From: Candidatus Bipolaricaulota bacterium
GTDB taxonomy: Bacteria > Bipolaricaulota > Bipolaricaulia > UBA7950 > UBA9294
Length of the DNA: 12,424 nt
NCBI GenBank assembly: GCA_021163015.1
Contig: JAGGXO010000005.1
Span: 1-12,424, forward strand
Reading direction: 5' to 3'
Notes under the pieces: generated by a model
The model's database searches: none
What the model was told of the DNA's origin: nothing
What the model saw: the letters and a program-made list of their open reading frames with translations, nothing else
In this document: positions 1 to 6,483 of the stretch, piece after piece
Layout: every line of letters begins with the position of its first letter
Numbering within the stretch: position 1 is the first letter of the stretch
Position numbers and translations under genes: made by a program

Positions 1-2
1 CA

Positions 3-437
3 ATCGTCCCGGTGATGATCGGGCGCGACCATCACGACACAGGGTCCGCCGACTCACCGTTCCGCGAGACGGCGGATATTACCGATGGATCGAGGATCAT
101 GGCCGACATGAGTGCGCACAACTTCGCGGGGAACGCCGCTCGCGGATTGAGCCTTGTGGTGATGAGTAACGGCGGCGGAGTCGGTATCGGAAAGTCGATC
201 CATGCGGGGTTCGGGCTCGTTCTCGACGGGAGTGAGCGTGTTGATGGAATCATCGAGGACGCCCTTACCTGGGACGTGATGGGCGGAGTTGCCAGACGCG
301 CCTGGGGACGCAACACAAATGCCATCTCGACCGCTGCGGAGTGGAACGTGACACACGCGGCCGTTGGCCAGATCACAGTCCCCTACGAGCCGGAGAACGG
401 TTTGGTGGAGGATCTGGTCGATAGAGAGTTGAGGTAA
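3..437 (+). CDS. hutU: Urocanate hydratase, C-terminal fragment (5' end outside window)
   Basis: Urocanase converts urocanate to imidazolone propionate in histidine degradation, using tightly bound NAD+ as an electrophile in the cytoplasm. About 144 residues are present, open from the first bases to a TAA stop. Visible family blocks are GRDHHDTGSADSPFRET (about residues 6-22), a DGS, an ADM..HNFAGNAARG stretch, the glycine-rich NGGGVGIGKSIHAGFGLVLDG block, and WDVMGGVARRAW. The DHHD..G.DSPFRET and GFGLVLDG wording resembles the longer urocanase branch, the kind found in animals and some bacteria such as fusobacteria, more than the roughly 555-residue Pseudomonas/Bacillus enzyme. The window holds no other hut gene downstream, so any partners (hutH, hutI, a formiminoglutamate enzyme) would lie upstream. 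The family is certain from the motifs; assignment to the long branch is from memory. Confidence 0.93.
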   Translation: MVPVMIGRDHHDTGSADSPFRETADITDGSRIMADMSAHNFAGNAARGLSLVVMSNGGGVGIGKSIHAGFGLVLDGSERVDGIIEDALTWDVMGGVARRAWGRNTNAISTAAEWNVTHAAVGQITVPYEPENGLVEDLVDRELR

Positions 438-450
438 GAGGCCAGGATAA

Positions 451-598
451 TCCACCACGAAGGACACGAAGGGGAGAGACAGGGTTGCCAGTAGGCGATC
501 AAGTGCCGGCTATTTCAGTTTTCGAGCACCGAAGAGACAGAATCAAACATGCTCTGAAAGCCCCAATGATGTATCCTTTCGTGCCCTTACGTTGTGGA
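451..598. repeat. 148-bp palindromic element with CACGAAGG-type arms
   Basis: The left arm (451-472) contains CCACGAAGGACACGAAGG. The right arm (575-598) is the same unit in inverted orientation. After reverse complementing, about 20 of 24 aligned columns match, with two single-base gaps. The arms enclose about 100 bp with no coding potential. This looks like a small non-autonomous or REP/MITE-like unit sitting between the convergent hutU and tag-HIT genes. Related CACGAAGG units recur at 2571-2599 and about 12098-12106. No target-site duplication was recognised. Confidence 0.55.
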
Positions 599-649
599 AT
601 CCTTGGCTATTAGACCGTTGGCAACAATGCATGTATGAAGTAAGAGAGA

Positions 650-1087
650 TTATGGTGAGTCGCCCGCCATCTGCGTGCGAATTACCGCGGCTAGCTCATC
701 GAGTTCCCTGCGAGGAGGAAGTTTGGTGTAGCTAGGCCCAGGGCGCAGGCCGAATCCATCGTCTGCGAAGCGAGGGAAGACGTGCAGATGAACGTGGAAT
801 ACCTCCTGGCCGGCGGCCTGGCCATCGGCGAGGAACAGGTTTATCCCTTCGCAACGCACGTCAGAGTGCCGCAGTGCGCGCGCTATCCTCTGCGCAACGG
901 CGAATAGGTGTTCTCCGACCCGTTCATCGAGATTGTCGATCGATGCGACGTGCTCGTTCGGAACGATGAGCACGTGCCCGGGATTGATCGGCTGGGTATC
1001 CATGAACGCGCAACACAGCTCATCGCGATAGACGATGCTCGCCGGTACGCGTCCCGCCACTATATCGCAGAAGATACAATGGCCCAT
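650..1087 (-). CDS. HIT (histidine triad) family nucleotide hydrolase/transferase
   Basis: A 145-residue protein of typical HINT/HIT length. HIT proteins hydrolyse or transfer nucleoside monophosphates from substrates such as adenosine phosphoramidates or dinucleoside polyphosphates. The N-terminal CIFCDIV has a C4-x2-C7 pair, likely zinc-binding together with downstream histidines. The NPGHVLIVPNEH block lies at about residues 35-46, and the catalytic triad motif HVHLHV is at 98-103 (H98, H100, H102) after GQEVF. The C-terminus FGLRPGP fits the group that keeps a short tail after the triad. The ATG shares one base with the TAA stop of tag (TAATG), so the gene is probably translationally coupled to it. 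The natural substrate cannot be read from the sequence. Confidence 0.93.
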   Translation of the reverse strand: MGHCIFCDIVAGRVPASIVYRDELCCAFMDTQPINPGHVLIVPNEHVASIDNLDERVGEHLFAVAQRIARALRHSDVRCEGINLFLADGQAAGQEVFHVHLHVFPRFADDGFGLRPGPSYTKLPPRRELDELAAVIRTQMAGDSP

Positions 1088-1662
1088 TATTCCTCGTTGG
1101 ATAGCTCGCGATAGCGGAAGCAGTCGACGGTGTGATCGTTCACCATTCCCACCGCTTGCATGAAAGCATAGCAGATCGTTGGGCCGACGAATTTGAAACT
1201 CCGTTGCTTAAGTGCCTTGCTCATGGTGATGGATTCAGACGATTGGCTCGGTACCTCCTCAATCGAAGCCCACGCGTTCTGAATTGGTCGCCCGCCGACA
1301 AAGCCCCAGATGTAGCGATCGAACGTTCCGAACTCCTGCCTGACTGTGAGAAGGGCGCGCGCGTTGGTGATCGCCGCCTCCACCTTGCGCCGATTGCGTA
1401 CGATCCCCGGATCTTGTAGCAATGCCTCGATCTTCGTATCCCCGTATGAGGCAACTGCTTGCGGATCGAACTGATCGAACACCTCGCGATAGTGATCGCG
1501 CTTGTTGAGAATTGTTGACCAGCTGAGCCCTGCTTGCGCGCCCTCCAGAACAAGGAACTCAAACAGAACCCGGTCATCGTGTACCGGCACACCCCATTCC
1601 TCGTCATGGTAGCGCACGTAACGAGGATCGCTTCCTGCCCACGCGCAGCGCTTGATCGCCAT
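1087..1662 (-). CDS. tag: DNA-3-methyladenine glycosylase I
   Basis: A 191-residue base-excision repair enzyme that removes 3-methyladenine from alkylated DNA. It aligns throughout with E. coli Tag. The N-terminal RCAW, then YHDEEWG, then LEGAQAGLSW and the C-terminal SFKFVGPTICYAFMQAVG and NDHTVDC are all family blocks. The structural zinc ligands correspond to C6, H19, H177 and C181. E40 and W48 match the base-pocket residues E38 and W46 of E. coli. The ATG start is supported by GGAAGGA (1670-1676 on the minus strand) seven bases upstream. The stop overlaps the ATG of the HIT gene by one base, so the pair forms a compact operon. Both act on nucleobase or nucleotide chemistry, but a shared pathway is only a guess. 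Confidence 0.96.
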   Translation of the reverse strand: MAIKRCAWAGSDPRYVRYHDEEWGVPVHDDRVLFEFLVLEGAQAGLSWSTILNKRDHYREVFDQFDPQAVASYGDTKIEALLQDPGIVRNRRKVEAAITNARALLTVRQEFGTFDRYIWGFVGGRPIQNAWASIEEVPSQSSESITMSKALKQRSFKFVGPTICYAFMQAVGMVNDHTVDCFRYRELSNEE

Positions 1663-2022
1663 AAGCCAGTCCTTCCGCTATTGAGAGATTGTTCTTATCT
1701 TAGCTGCTCGTTCTTCCTGGGGCGAGGCGGGGCAGCGATTATTCCGACGCCGCGCGAGTGCTCGCCAATTCCTCGGTTTATGGTAACATGTCTGCGAAAG
1801 CGTATGCCTGACCTGATGGCCCGCAAAATGAAGAAAGAGGGGGAACAGTGCGTGGAAACGTGCAGCCATGCGAACTAATTGGGCCGTCTCGCTGTCTGCG
1901 TAGTGAGATGGCTCCAGCCACTGTGTACATCTGCTCCCACAAAATACTCATGATTACCACTCATCCTGTGCATATCAATGGAGGATACTTGCTGCACATC
2001 ATTGAGCGGAGGAATCATCGAT
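1663..2022. other. Divergent intergenic region, tag / rhodanese lipoprotein
   Basis: 360 bp between two divergently transcribed genes. It must hold both promoters, but no -35/-10 pair close to a sigma-70 consensus with 16-18 bp spacing was found on either strand. A TAAGAT hexamer in the minus direction (about 1697-1702) could be a -10 for tag, without a recognisable -35. The open frames crossing it in several directions lack ribosome binding sites and protein-like composition. No RNA gene or long hairpin was recognised. Confidence 0.5.
2008..2013 (+). promoter_or_regulatory. Ribosome binding site GGAGGA of the rhodanese gene
   Basis: GGAGGA lies nine bases before the ATG at 2023. It decides the start: an in-frame ATG at 1978 would place 15 non-hydrophobic residues before the lipoprotein signal peptide. 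Confidence 0.8.
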
Positions 2023-2532
2023 ATGAGAAAGCGCTTCAAACTATGGAGTGGGCTGGCTGGGCTGCTATTGCTTGCGATTGCCTTGGGCGGATGTTTGGAC
2101 GGGACACCCCTTGCTGGCGTGGATCACGATAGTGGGCAGCTGCCCGCCTACGGGCTAGTAACGCCGCGGGAGGCAGCGGCCGTCATTCAGGGTCTTCAGG
2201 GTGATTCAGGCTTTGTTCTGCTCGACATTCGCACGGAGGCTGAAATTGAAGCAGGGCATATATCTGGGGCGAGTCACTTGGACTTCTATGGCTCAATGTT
2301 CGAGCAAGATCTGCAGAAGCTCGATCGTGACATGATTTATCTGATCTATTGCCGAAGCGGAAACCGCACTGGGCAGGCGCGCACGATGATGGCGGGGATG
2401 GGCTTCTCCAAGGTCTACGATCTTGCCGGTGGGATCAACGCATGGAACAGTCTCTCGTACCCCATCTGCCTCGGGCCGTTGGACGCTGAGCACGATTGCA
2501 GTGGCCAGTATCCGCCGTTGGAAGGGATCTAA
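2023..2532 (+). CDS. Rhodanese-domain lipoprotein
   Basis: A 169-residue exported protein with a single rhodanese-like domain. The N-terminus is a lipoprotein signal: basic MRKRFK, a Leu/Ala-rich core at about residues 9-22, and lipobox LGG-C with the lipidated cysteine at C24. The rhodanese domain spans about 45-145. It has the LDIRTEAEIEAGHI block (67-80), the active-site loop CRSGNRTG with catalytic C110, and GF.KVYDLAGGINAW near its end. Active rhodaneses carry a persulfide on this cysteine, but the substrate and acceptor of membrane-anchored versions are usually unknown. Two further cysteines lie in the C-terminal tail (PIC and HDC), which could form a disulfide outside the cytoplasm. 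The 2023 ATG is preferred because it puts the signal peptide at the N-terminus and follows GGAGGA. No gene partner is adjacent on the same strand, so the role cannot be inferred from context. Confidence 0.92.
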   Translation: MRKRFKLWSGLAGLLLLAIALGGCLDGTPLAGVDHDSGQLPAYGLVTPREAAAVIQGLQGDSGFVLLDIRTEAEIEAGHISGASHLDFYGSMFEQDLQKLDRDMIYLIYCRSGNRTGQARTMMAGMGFSKVYDLAGGINAWNSLSYPICLGPLDAEHDCSGQYPPLEGI

Positions 2533-2570
2533 TCTGGGCTCTTCGTCTGGAGTAGGGCACAGAGCATTTC

Positions 2571-2599
2571 ACCACGAAGGCCACGAAGAGCACGAAGGA
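2571..2599 (+). repeat. Tandem CACGAAGG-type repeat, three units
   Basis: Three head-to-tail copies of a 9-10 bp unit: CCACGAAGG, CCACGAAGA, GCACGAAGG. They lie just after the rhodanese gene. The unit is the same as in the palindromic element at 451-598. In one frame it reads as His-Glu-Gly-rich peptide, which is a shadow and not a protein. Confidence 0.75.
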
Positions 2600-2648
2600 T
2601 CAGAACCTCCCATCTCAAGCCACAGCTGCATGCGTCCTGAGAACAGAC

Positions 2649-2711
2649 AGGCGCAGAGTGCGAGGAGAGAATGAAACGGTTCCAGAGCCGCTCTTCGCGA
2701 TCTTGGCGCCT
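2649..2711. repeat. Imperfect inverted repeat, AGGCGC-type arms
   Basis: The left arm at 2649-2667 begins AGGCGCAGAGTGCGAGGAG. The reverse complement of the right arm (2693-2711) begins AGGCGC and matches at about 13 of 19 positions. The two arms enclose 25 bp. It lies between the CACGAAGG repeats and the GCAAAGAA repeats in the same spacer, suggesting layered insertion of short palindromic repeats. Confidence 0.4.
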
Positions 2712-2754
2712 TGAGCGAGCATAGGAAGCGAGCGTGATGAAGGCTCTTGCTCAA

Positions 2755-2771
2755 GCAAAGAACGCAAAGAA
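2755..2771 (+). repeat. GCAAAGAA direct repeat
   Basis: GCAAAGAACGCAAAGAA is two copies of GCAAAGAA separated by a single C. It is next to the Tex stop codon. The unit recalls short degenerate repeats seen between genes in several environmental bacteria. The observation here is the local duplication only. Confidence 0.5.
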
Positions 2772-2782
2772 TGGCAGGAAGA

Positions 2783-4960
2783 TCAAGGCTCGATGATCCA
2801 GTCGCGGTTGCCCGTTTTGCCTATAGGATCTCTCTTCATGGACAGCGAGATCCGACCGCGTGCCTTGTCCACGTCTAGGACTGTGACAGTAACGCGTTGC
2901 TGCACCTTCACAACTTCGGAAGGGTCACTGATAAATCGGTCGGCAAGCTGGCTGATGTGAACGAGTCCATCCTGGTGAACGCCGATATCGACGAATGCAC
3001 CGAATTTGACCACGTTGGTCACGATCCCCGGAAGCTTCATCCCAGGGATGAGATCATCCATGGAGTGCACGTTCTCAGCAAAGGTGAATGGCTCGAAGCG
3101 TTCGCGTGGGTCGCGGCCGGGCTTGGCCAGCTCAGACATGATGTCGCGCAGGGTGGGCGAGCCGATTGTATCAGTTACATAGCGATATAAGTCAGCCCGC
3201 TGGCGCAACTGTTCGCTCTGCATCAAGTCCTTGACGGTGCAATCAAGGTCCGCAGCCATGCGGGAAACGACACCGTAGCTCTCCGGATGTACGGCGCTTG
3301 CGTCAAGCGGGTTCTTAGCCTCCGCTATGCGTAGGAACCCGGCGGCCTGCTCGAATGCCTTCGGCCCGAGGCGCGGGACCTTGATAAGATCCCTACGACT
3401 GCGGAACGGACCATTCTCATTACGATAGGCGACGATGTTCTTTGCCAGTGTCGAAGTGATTCCAGAGACCATCGCCAGGAGCGGTGCGCTTGCCGTGTTT
3501 ACCTCCACCCCAACGCTGTTTACGCAGCTCTCCACCACGTCCGTCAGAGCCTGCTTTAACCGCGCCTGATCGGCGTCGTGCTGGTACTGTCCCACCCCAA
3601 TCGACTTGGGATCGATCTTCACCAGTTCAGCGAGCGGATCCATCAGCCGCCTTCCGATGGAGACTGCCCCGCGCACGGTAACATCGTGATTGGGAAATTC
3701 ATCGCGCGCGACCTGCGATGCGGAATAGATTGACGCTCCGCTCTCGTTCACCATCACGATCGGGATCGACTTGTCGAGATCGAGCCCGCGCACGAACGCC
3801 TCCGTCTCTCTTCCTGCCGTCCCGTTCCCGATCGCGATCGCCTCGATCGAGAAGCGCCCTACAAGGTCGCGAATTGCTTTCTCTGCCTCTTCGACGCGCG
3901 CCTTCGACTGTGTAGGATAGATCACCGTGTTGTGCAGGAGCTTCCCTTGCCGATCGAGGCAGACCAGCTTGCACCCGGTGCGGAATCCTGGATCGATCGC
4001 CAGCACGGATTTTCGCCCCAGTGGAGGGGCCATCAGGAGCTGGCGCAGGTTGTCCGCGAAGACGCGAATCGCTTCTCCGTCCGCCCTCTTCTTGACGACG
4101 TGGCGGACCTCAGTCTCCAGCGATGGAGCGAGTAAGCGCTTGTAGGCGTCATCGACCGCCGCAGTTATCTCGTCCGTTGTGGAACGATGTGGCTTGACCG
4201 TTCGCCGGTGAAGGCGGGCTAACGCCTCGTCCTTTGGCGGACGGATGGTGATCTTAAGCATCCCTTCCCGTTCGCCGCGCAGCAGGGCGAGGATGCGATG
4301 GCCGGGGGCCTTGGATATCGGTTCATGAGCATCGAAGTAGTCGCGGTACTTCGCCCCTTCTTCCTCTTTCCCTTTGATGACCACGGAGTGAATCACCCCC
4401 TTCTTGAGGATGAGCCTACGCAGCTCTTGCCTGATAACAGCATCTTGATTCACCCACTCGGCGATGATGTCGCGTGCGCCAGTCAGAGCATCCTCGATCG
4501 TTTCGATCCCCTTCTCGGCGTTGATGAACGCACGGGCTTCGTCTTGCGGGCTGATCGTCTGGTCTTGAGAGAAGATGAGCTTGGCAAGCCCTTCCAGCCC
4601 CTTCTCGCGGGCGATCGTTGCCCGCGTGCGCCGTTTTGGGCGGTAGGGAAGGTAGATGTCCTCGATCTCGGTGAGCGTTGAGGCACTTTCCAGGGCGGCG
4701 CGCAGCTCGTCTGTCAACAGGTCCCGCTCCGCGAGAGAACTTAGGACCGCCTCTCGCCTCTTGTCCAGCTCCGCGAGCTGTGCCAGACGGTCGCGTATGG
4801 ATGCGATCATCACCTCGTCGAGCGACCCGGTTTGCTCTTTGCGGTAGCGGGCGATGAACGGGATTGTCGCCCCATCAGAGAGAAGTGCCGCAGTAGCACG
4901 TACCTGTGCCTCTCCGATCATTAGTTCCGATGCGATCAGTGCGGTGTGTATCTGAGGCAA
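2783..4960 (-). CDS. tex: Tex-family RNA-binding transcription accessory protein
   Basis: A 725-residue protein collinear with bacterial Tex, a nucleic-acid-binding protein related to eukaryotic Spt6 and linked to transcription and RNA metabolism. Domains in order: an N-terminal helical region (about 1-310) with IPFIARYRKEQTG at 33-45 and EDIYLPYRPKRRTRA at 100-114; a YqgF/RNase H-like fold from about 317, beginning VLAIDPGFRTGCK; the Tex signature SIGRRL.DPLAELVKIDP and GQYQHD at 434-462; helix-hairpin-helix motifs at about 497-545; and an S1 domain at 639-709 with GIVTNVVKFGAFVDIG and DGLVHIS. The start is TTG at 4960, preceded by GAGGGAGA (4967-4974) seven bases upstream. The nearest ATG upstream is out of frame. 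The gene is divergent from the EamA transporter. Length and domains are complete. Confidence 0.96.
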   Translation of the reverse strand: MPQIHTALIASELMIGEAQVRATAALLSDGATIPFIARYRKEQTGSLDEVMIASIRDRLAQLAELDKRREAVLSSLAERDLLTDELRAALESASTLTEIEDIYLPYRPKRRTRATIAREKGLEGLAKLIFSQDQTISPQDEARAFINAEKGIETIEDALTGARDIIAEWVNQDAVIRQELRRLILKKGVIHSVVIKGKEEEGAKYRDYFDAHEPISKAPGHRILALLRGEREGMLKITIRPPKDEALARLHRRTVKPHRSTTDEITAAVDDAYKRLLAPSLETEVRHVVKKRADGEAIRVFADNLRQLLMAPPLGRKSVLAIDPGFRTGCKLVCLDRQGKLLHNTVIYPTQSKARVEEAEKAIRDLVGRFSIEAIAIGNGTAGRETEAFVRGLDLDKSIPIVMVNESGASIYSASQVARDEFPNHDVTVRGAVSIGRRLMDPLAELVKIDPKSIGVGQYQHDADQARLKQALTDVVESCVNSVGVEVNTASAPLLAMVSGITSTLAKNIVAYRNENGPFRSRRDLIKVPRLGPKAFEQAAGFLRIAEAKNPLDASAVHPESYGVVSRMAADLDCTVKDLMQSEQLRQRADLYRYVTDTIGSPTLRDIMSELAKPGRDPRERFEPFTFAENVHSMDDLIPGMKLPGIVTNVVKFGAFVDIGVHQDGLVHISQLADRFISDPSEVVKVQQRVTVTVLDVDKARGRISLSMKRDPIGKTGNRDWIIEP

Positions 4961-5106
4961 TTCTCATCTCCCTCTTGCGAATTCTTCCTTCTACTCCAGA
5001 TCTTAACCGATTGTTGCACATTGTCCTCGAGCAGGGCTGTCCGTATCTGGCTGTTATGCTTACATTCAGGTATCCTTCCCCAGTGCTGGCCGATTTCGGC
5101 TTGGCC

Positions 5107-5115
5107 AAAGGAGGT
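5107..5115 (+). promoter_or_regulatory. Perfect Shine-Dalgarno AAAGGAGGT before an ATC start
   Basis: AAAGGAGGT is fully complementary to the usual 16S rRNA 3' end. No ATG, GTG or TTG lies at normal spacing in any frame. The codon at the right distance, five bases after GGAGG and in the transporter frame, is ATC at 5120. Confidence 0.75.
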
Positions 5116-5119
5116 CATC

Positions 5120-5989
5120 ATCAATATCGCGATCTTGTTTGCCATGTCGAGTGCTGCTCTCTGGGGAGGAGGGCAGGTCATCGCCAAGCGTGGGCTTGAG
5201 GATACATCCCTTGCTCTGTTTGGATTTATCCGCTCTGCGTCCGCACTCGTGTTTGTCGTGCTATTTGGCCTACTGACGACCGGATTTCCTCTTCCGTCAC
5301 TCGGTCTGCTCATGGTGGCAATCCTCGGTGGGGTCCTTGATTCGTTTGTTGGCACGCTCCTCTACATGATTGCGCTTCGAGGAAGCCCCGCGTACGAGGT
5401 GGTCCCGCTAGCAAACACAGCGCCGTTCTGGGGTGTGGTGGCAGCGGTTGTGGTCTTGGGCGAGGCACCGCGACTCGTCTCGTTTGCTGCTGCGGTGCTC
5501 GTAATACTCGGTGCCTACTTTCTCTCATCACATCGCGCACGAATGGGAGTGCCGATCAGCCGGTTCGGGCCGTGGCTTGCTCTTGCCGCAGGGGCGGTGT
5601 GGGGGATTGCTGAGATCGCGCCGACCAAGTACTGCCTCTCCCAAGGGATGGCTCCAAGCACCTATCAGTTGATGGTCGTTGCTGCGTCGGGCGCAGGGTG
5701 GGGGGCGTATCTTCTAGTGCGACATAGGTTCCACGCTGTTCCTCGATCAAGAAAAGGGATCGGGATTGCCGTCCTCACAGGATTCACCAACCTCTTCCTT
5801 GGCTGGCTCCTATGGTTGTTCGCGCTTGGGCATGCCCCAGCGAGCCTCATCTCTCCAATTCGGGGGCTTGTTGTTCTATTCGGATTCCTCGCCAGCGTAC
5901 TTATCCTGAAGGAGCGTCCGTCCAAACGGTCTGGGATTGGCGTCTTGCTGATTATCGCTGGCGTAACTCTGGTTTCCATTGCGTGGTAG
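5120..5989 (+). CDS. EamA/DMT-superfamily membrane transporter (probable ATC start)
   Basis: An integral membrane protein of 289 residues if it starts at ATC 5120. About ten hydrophobic segments are arranged as two EamA repeats, the usual layout of drug/metabolite exporters. With this start the N-terminus reads MNIAILFAMSSAALWGGG, and the ALWG.G..AKRG block is the common start of EamA helix 1. A second ALAAGAVWGIAE block (after about residue 145) opens repeat two. Helix-end motifs LANTAPFWGVVAAVVVLGE and SPIRGLVVLFGFLASVLILKE close the repeats. The frame stays open upstream to 4946, but that stretch is cysteine-rich, overlaps the promoter region of tex and has no ribosome binding site. TTG 5135 and ATG 5144 are too far from the site. 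The substrate is unknown. Confidence 0.88.
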   Translation: MNIAILFAMSSAALWGGGQVIAKRGLEDTSLALFGFIRSASALVFVVLFGLLTTGFPLPSLGLLMVAILGGVLDSFVGTLLYMIALRGSPAYEVVPLANTAPFWGVVAAVVVLGEAPRLVSFAAAVLVILGAYFLSSHRARMGVPISRFGPWLALAAGAVWGIAEIAPTKYCLSQGMAPSTYQLMVVAASGAGWGAYLLVRHRFHAVPRSRKGIGIAVLTGFTNLFLGWLLWLFALGHAPASLISPIRGLVVLFGFLASVLILKERPSKRSGIGVLLIIAGVTLVSIAW

Positions 5990-6483
5990 GTATAGATGTG
6001 GAGTCACATATGAATTGCCGAAGTGGAGCGTTATACATCTAGGAAAGCAGCCGTGTCTTCCGACCAATACATAAGTGAGAACACGATCCGTAACGTATTG
6101 ATCGATGCTATCACTACTTCTGTGCAGATGATCGCAACAGCTCTTGATAGCGAATTAACGCGAGATCTTCGGGTGTTCTACCCATTAGTTTTAGCATCTT
6201 TGCTCCTCTAACTCACATGATCTGTACCCACGGTGAAAAAAGCAATTCAAACCATTCCTGGCAGATTACCATCGTCCTCATGAATCACATTCTCACCAGC
6301 AACGTATTCTACACCATCGATGCTGTTTCGTCACGGAATGTTCGATCGTGAACTGAATCTTCACAAGCCAGCTCTTGATCGATATCATCGAGCAAGTCCA
6401 GAGAGTGGGATCTAGACTCAGCTGGAGGTCCATCCGTGGTGTAACTACCGACGCTTCGTGGTATCATTCATCGTATTCTAGCG
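5990..6483. other. 494-bp intergenic region between the two EamA genes
   Basis: This spacer appears more AT-rich than the flanking genes and holds no credible gene. The longest plus-strand frame (6023-6211) has no ribosome binding site and no recognisable domain. Visible structure: a short ATGTG-gagt-CACAT hairpin (5996-6009) just after the first transporter stop, too weak to call a terminator, and an imperfect palindrome at 6374-6396 described separately. It could contain a decayed gene or a regulatory leader, but nothing identifies one. Confidence 0.45.
6374..6396. promoter_or_regulatory. 23-bp imperfect palindrome, possible operator
   Basis: CTTG-A-TCGAT, a 3-base centre (ATC), then ATCGA-G-CAAG: nine of ten arm positions pair. 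It lies 88 bp before the ATG of the second EamA transporter, where a regulator could bind. There is no T-tract, so a terminator is unlikely. Chance occurrence is possible. Confidence 0.25.

Noticed and set aside
54..467. Minus-strand open frame of 137 residues opposite the urocanase
   Set aside because: It is the antisense of conserved urocanase motifs, has no recognisable domain and no ribosome binding site.
1848..2132. 94-residue plus-strand frame before the rhodanese gene
   Set aside because: It overlaps the lipoprotein signal peptide in another frame and has no ribosome binding site.
2423..2674. Plus-strand frame with a His-Glu-Gly-rich stretch
   Set aside because: It overlaps the rhodanese gene in another frame, and the His/Glu run is only the translation of the CACGAAGG repeats.
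3699..3974. Arg-rich frames on both strands within tex
   Set aside because: These are shadow frames of the Tex YqgF region, where the real frame has unambiguous family motifs.
4946..5119. N-terminal extension of the first EamA transporter
   Set aside because: It has no ribosome binding site, is cysteine-rich and unlike EamA proteins, and overlaps the start of tex and its promoter region.
6023..6211. 62-residue open frame between the two EamA genes
   Set aside because: No ribosome binding site, no domain and no support from composition.
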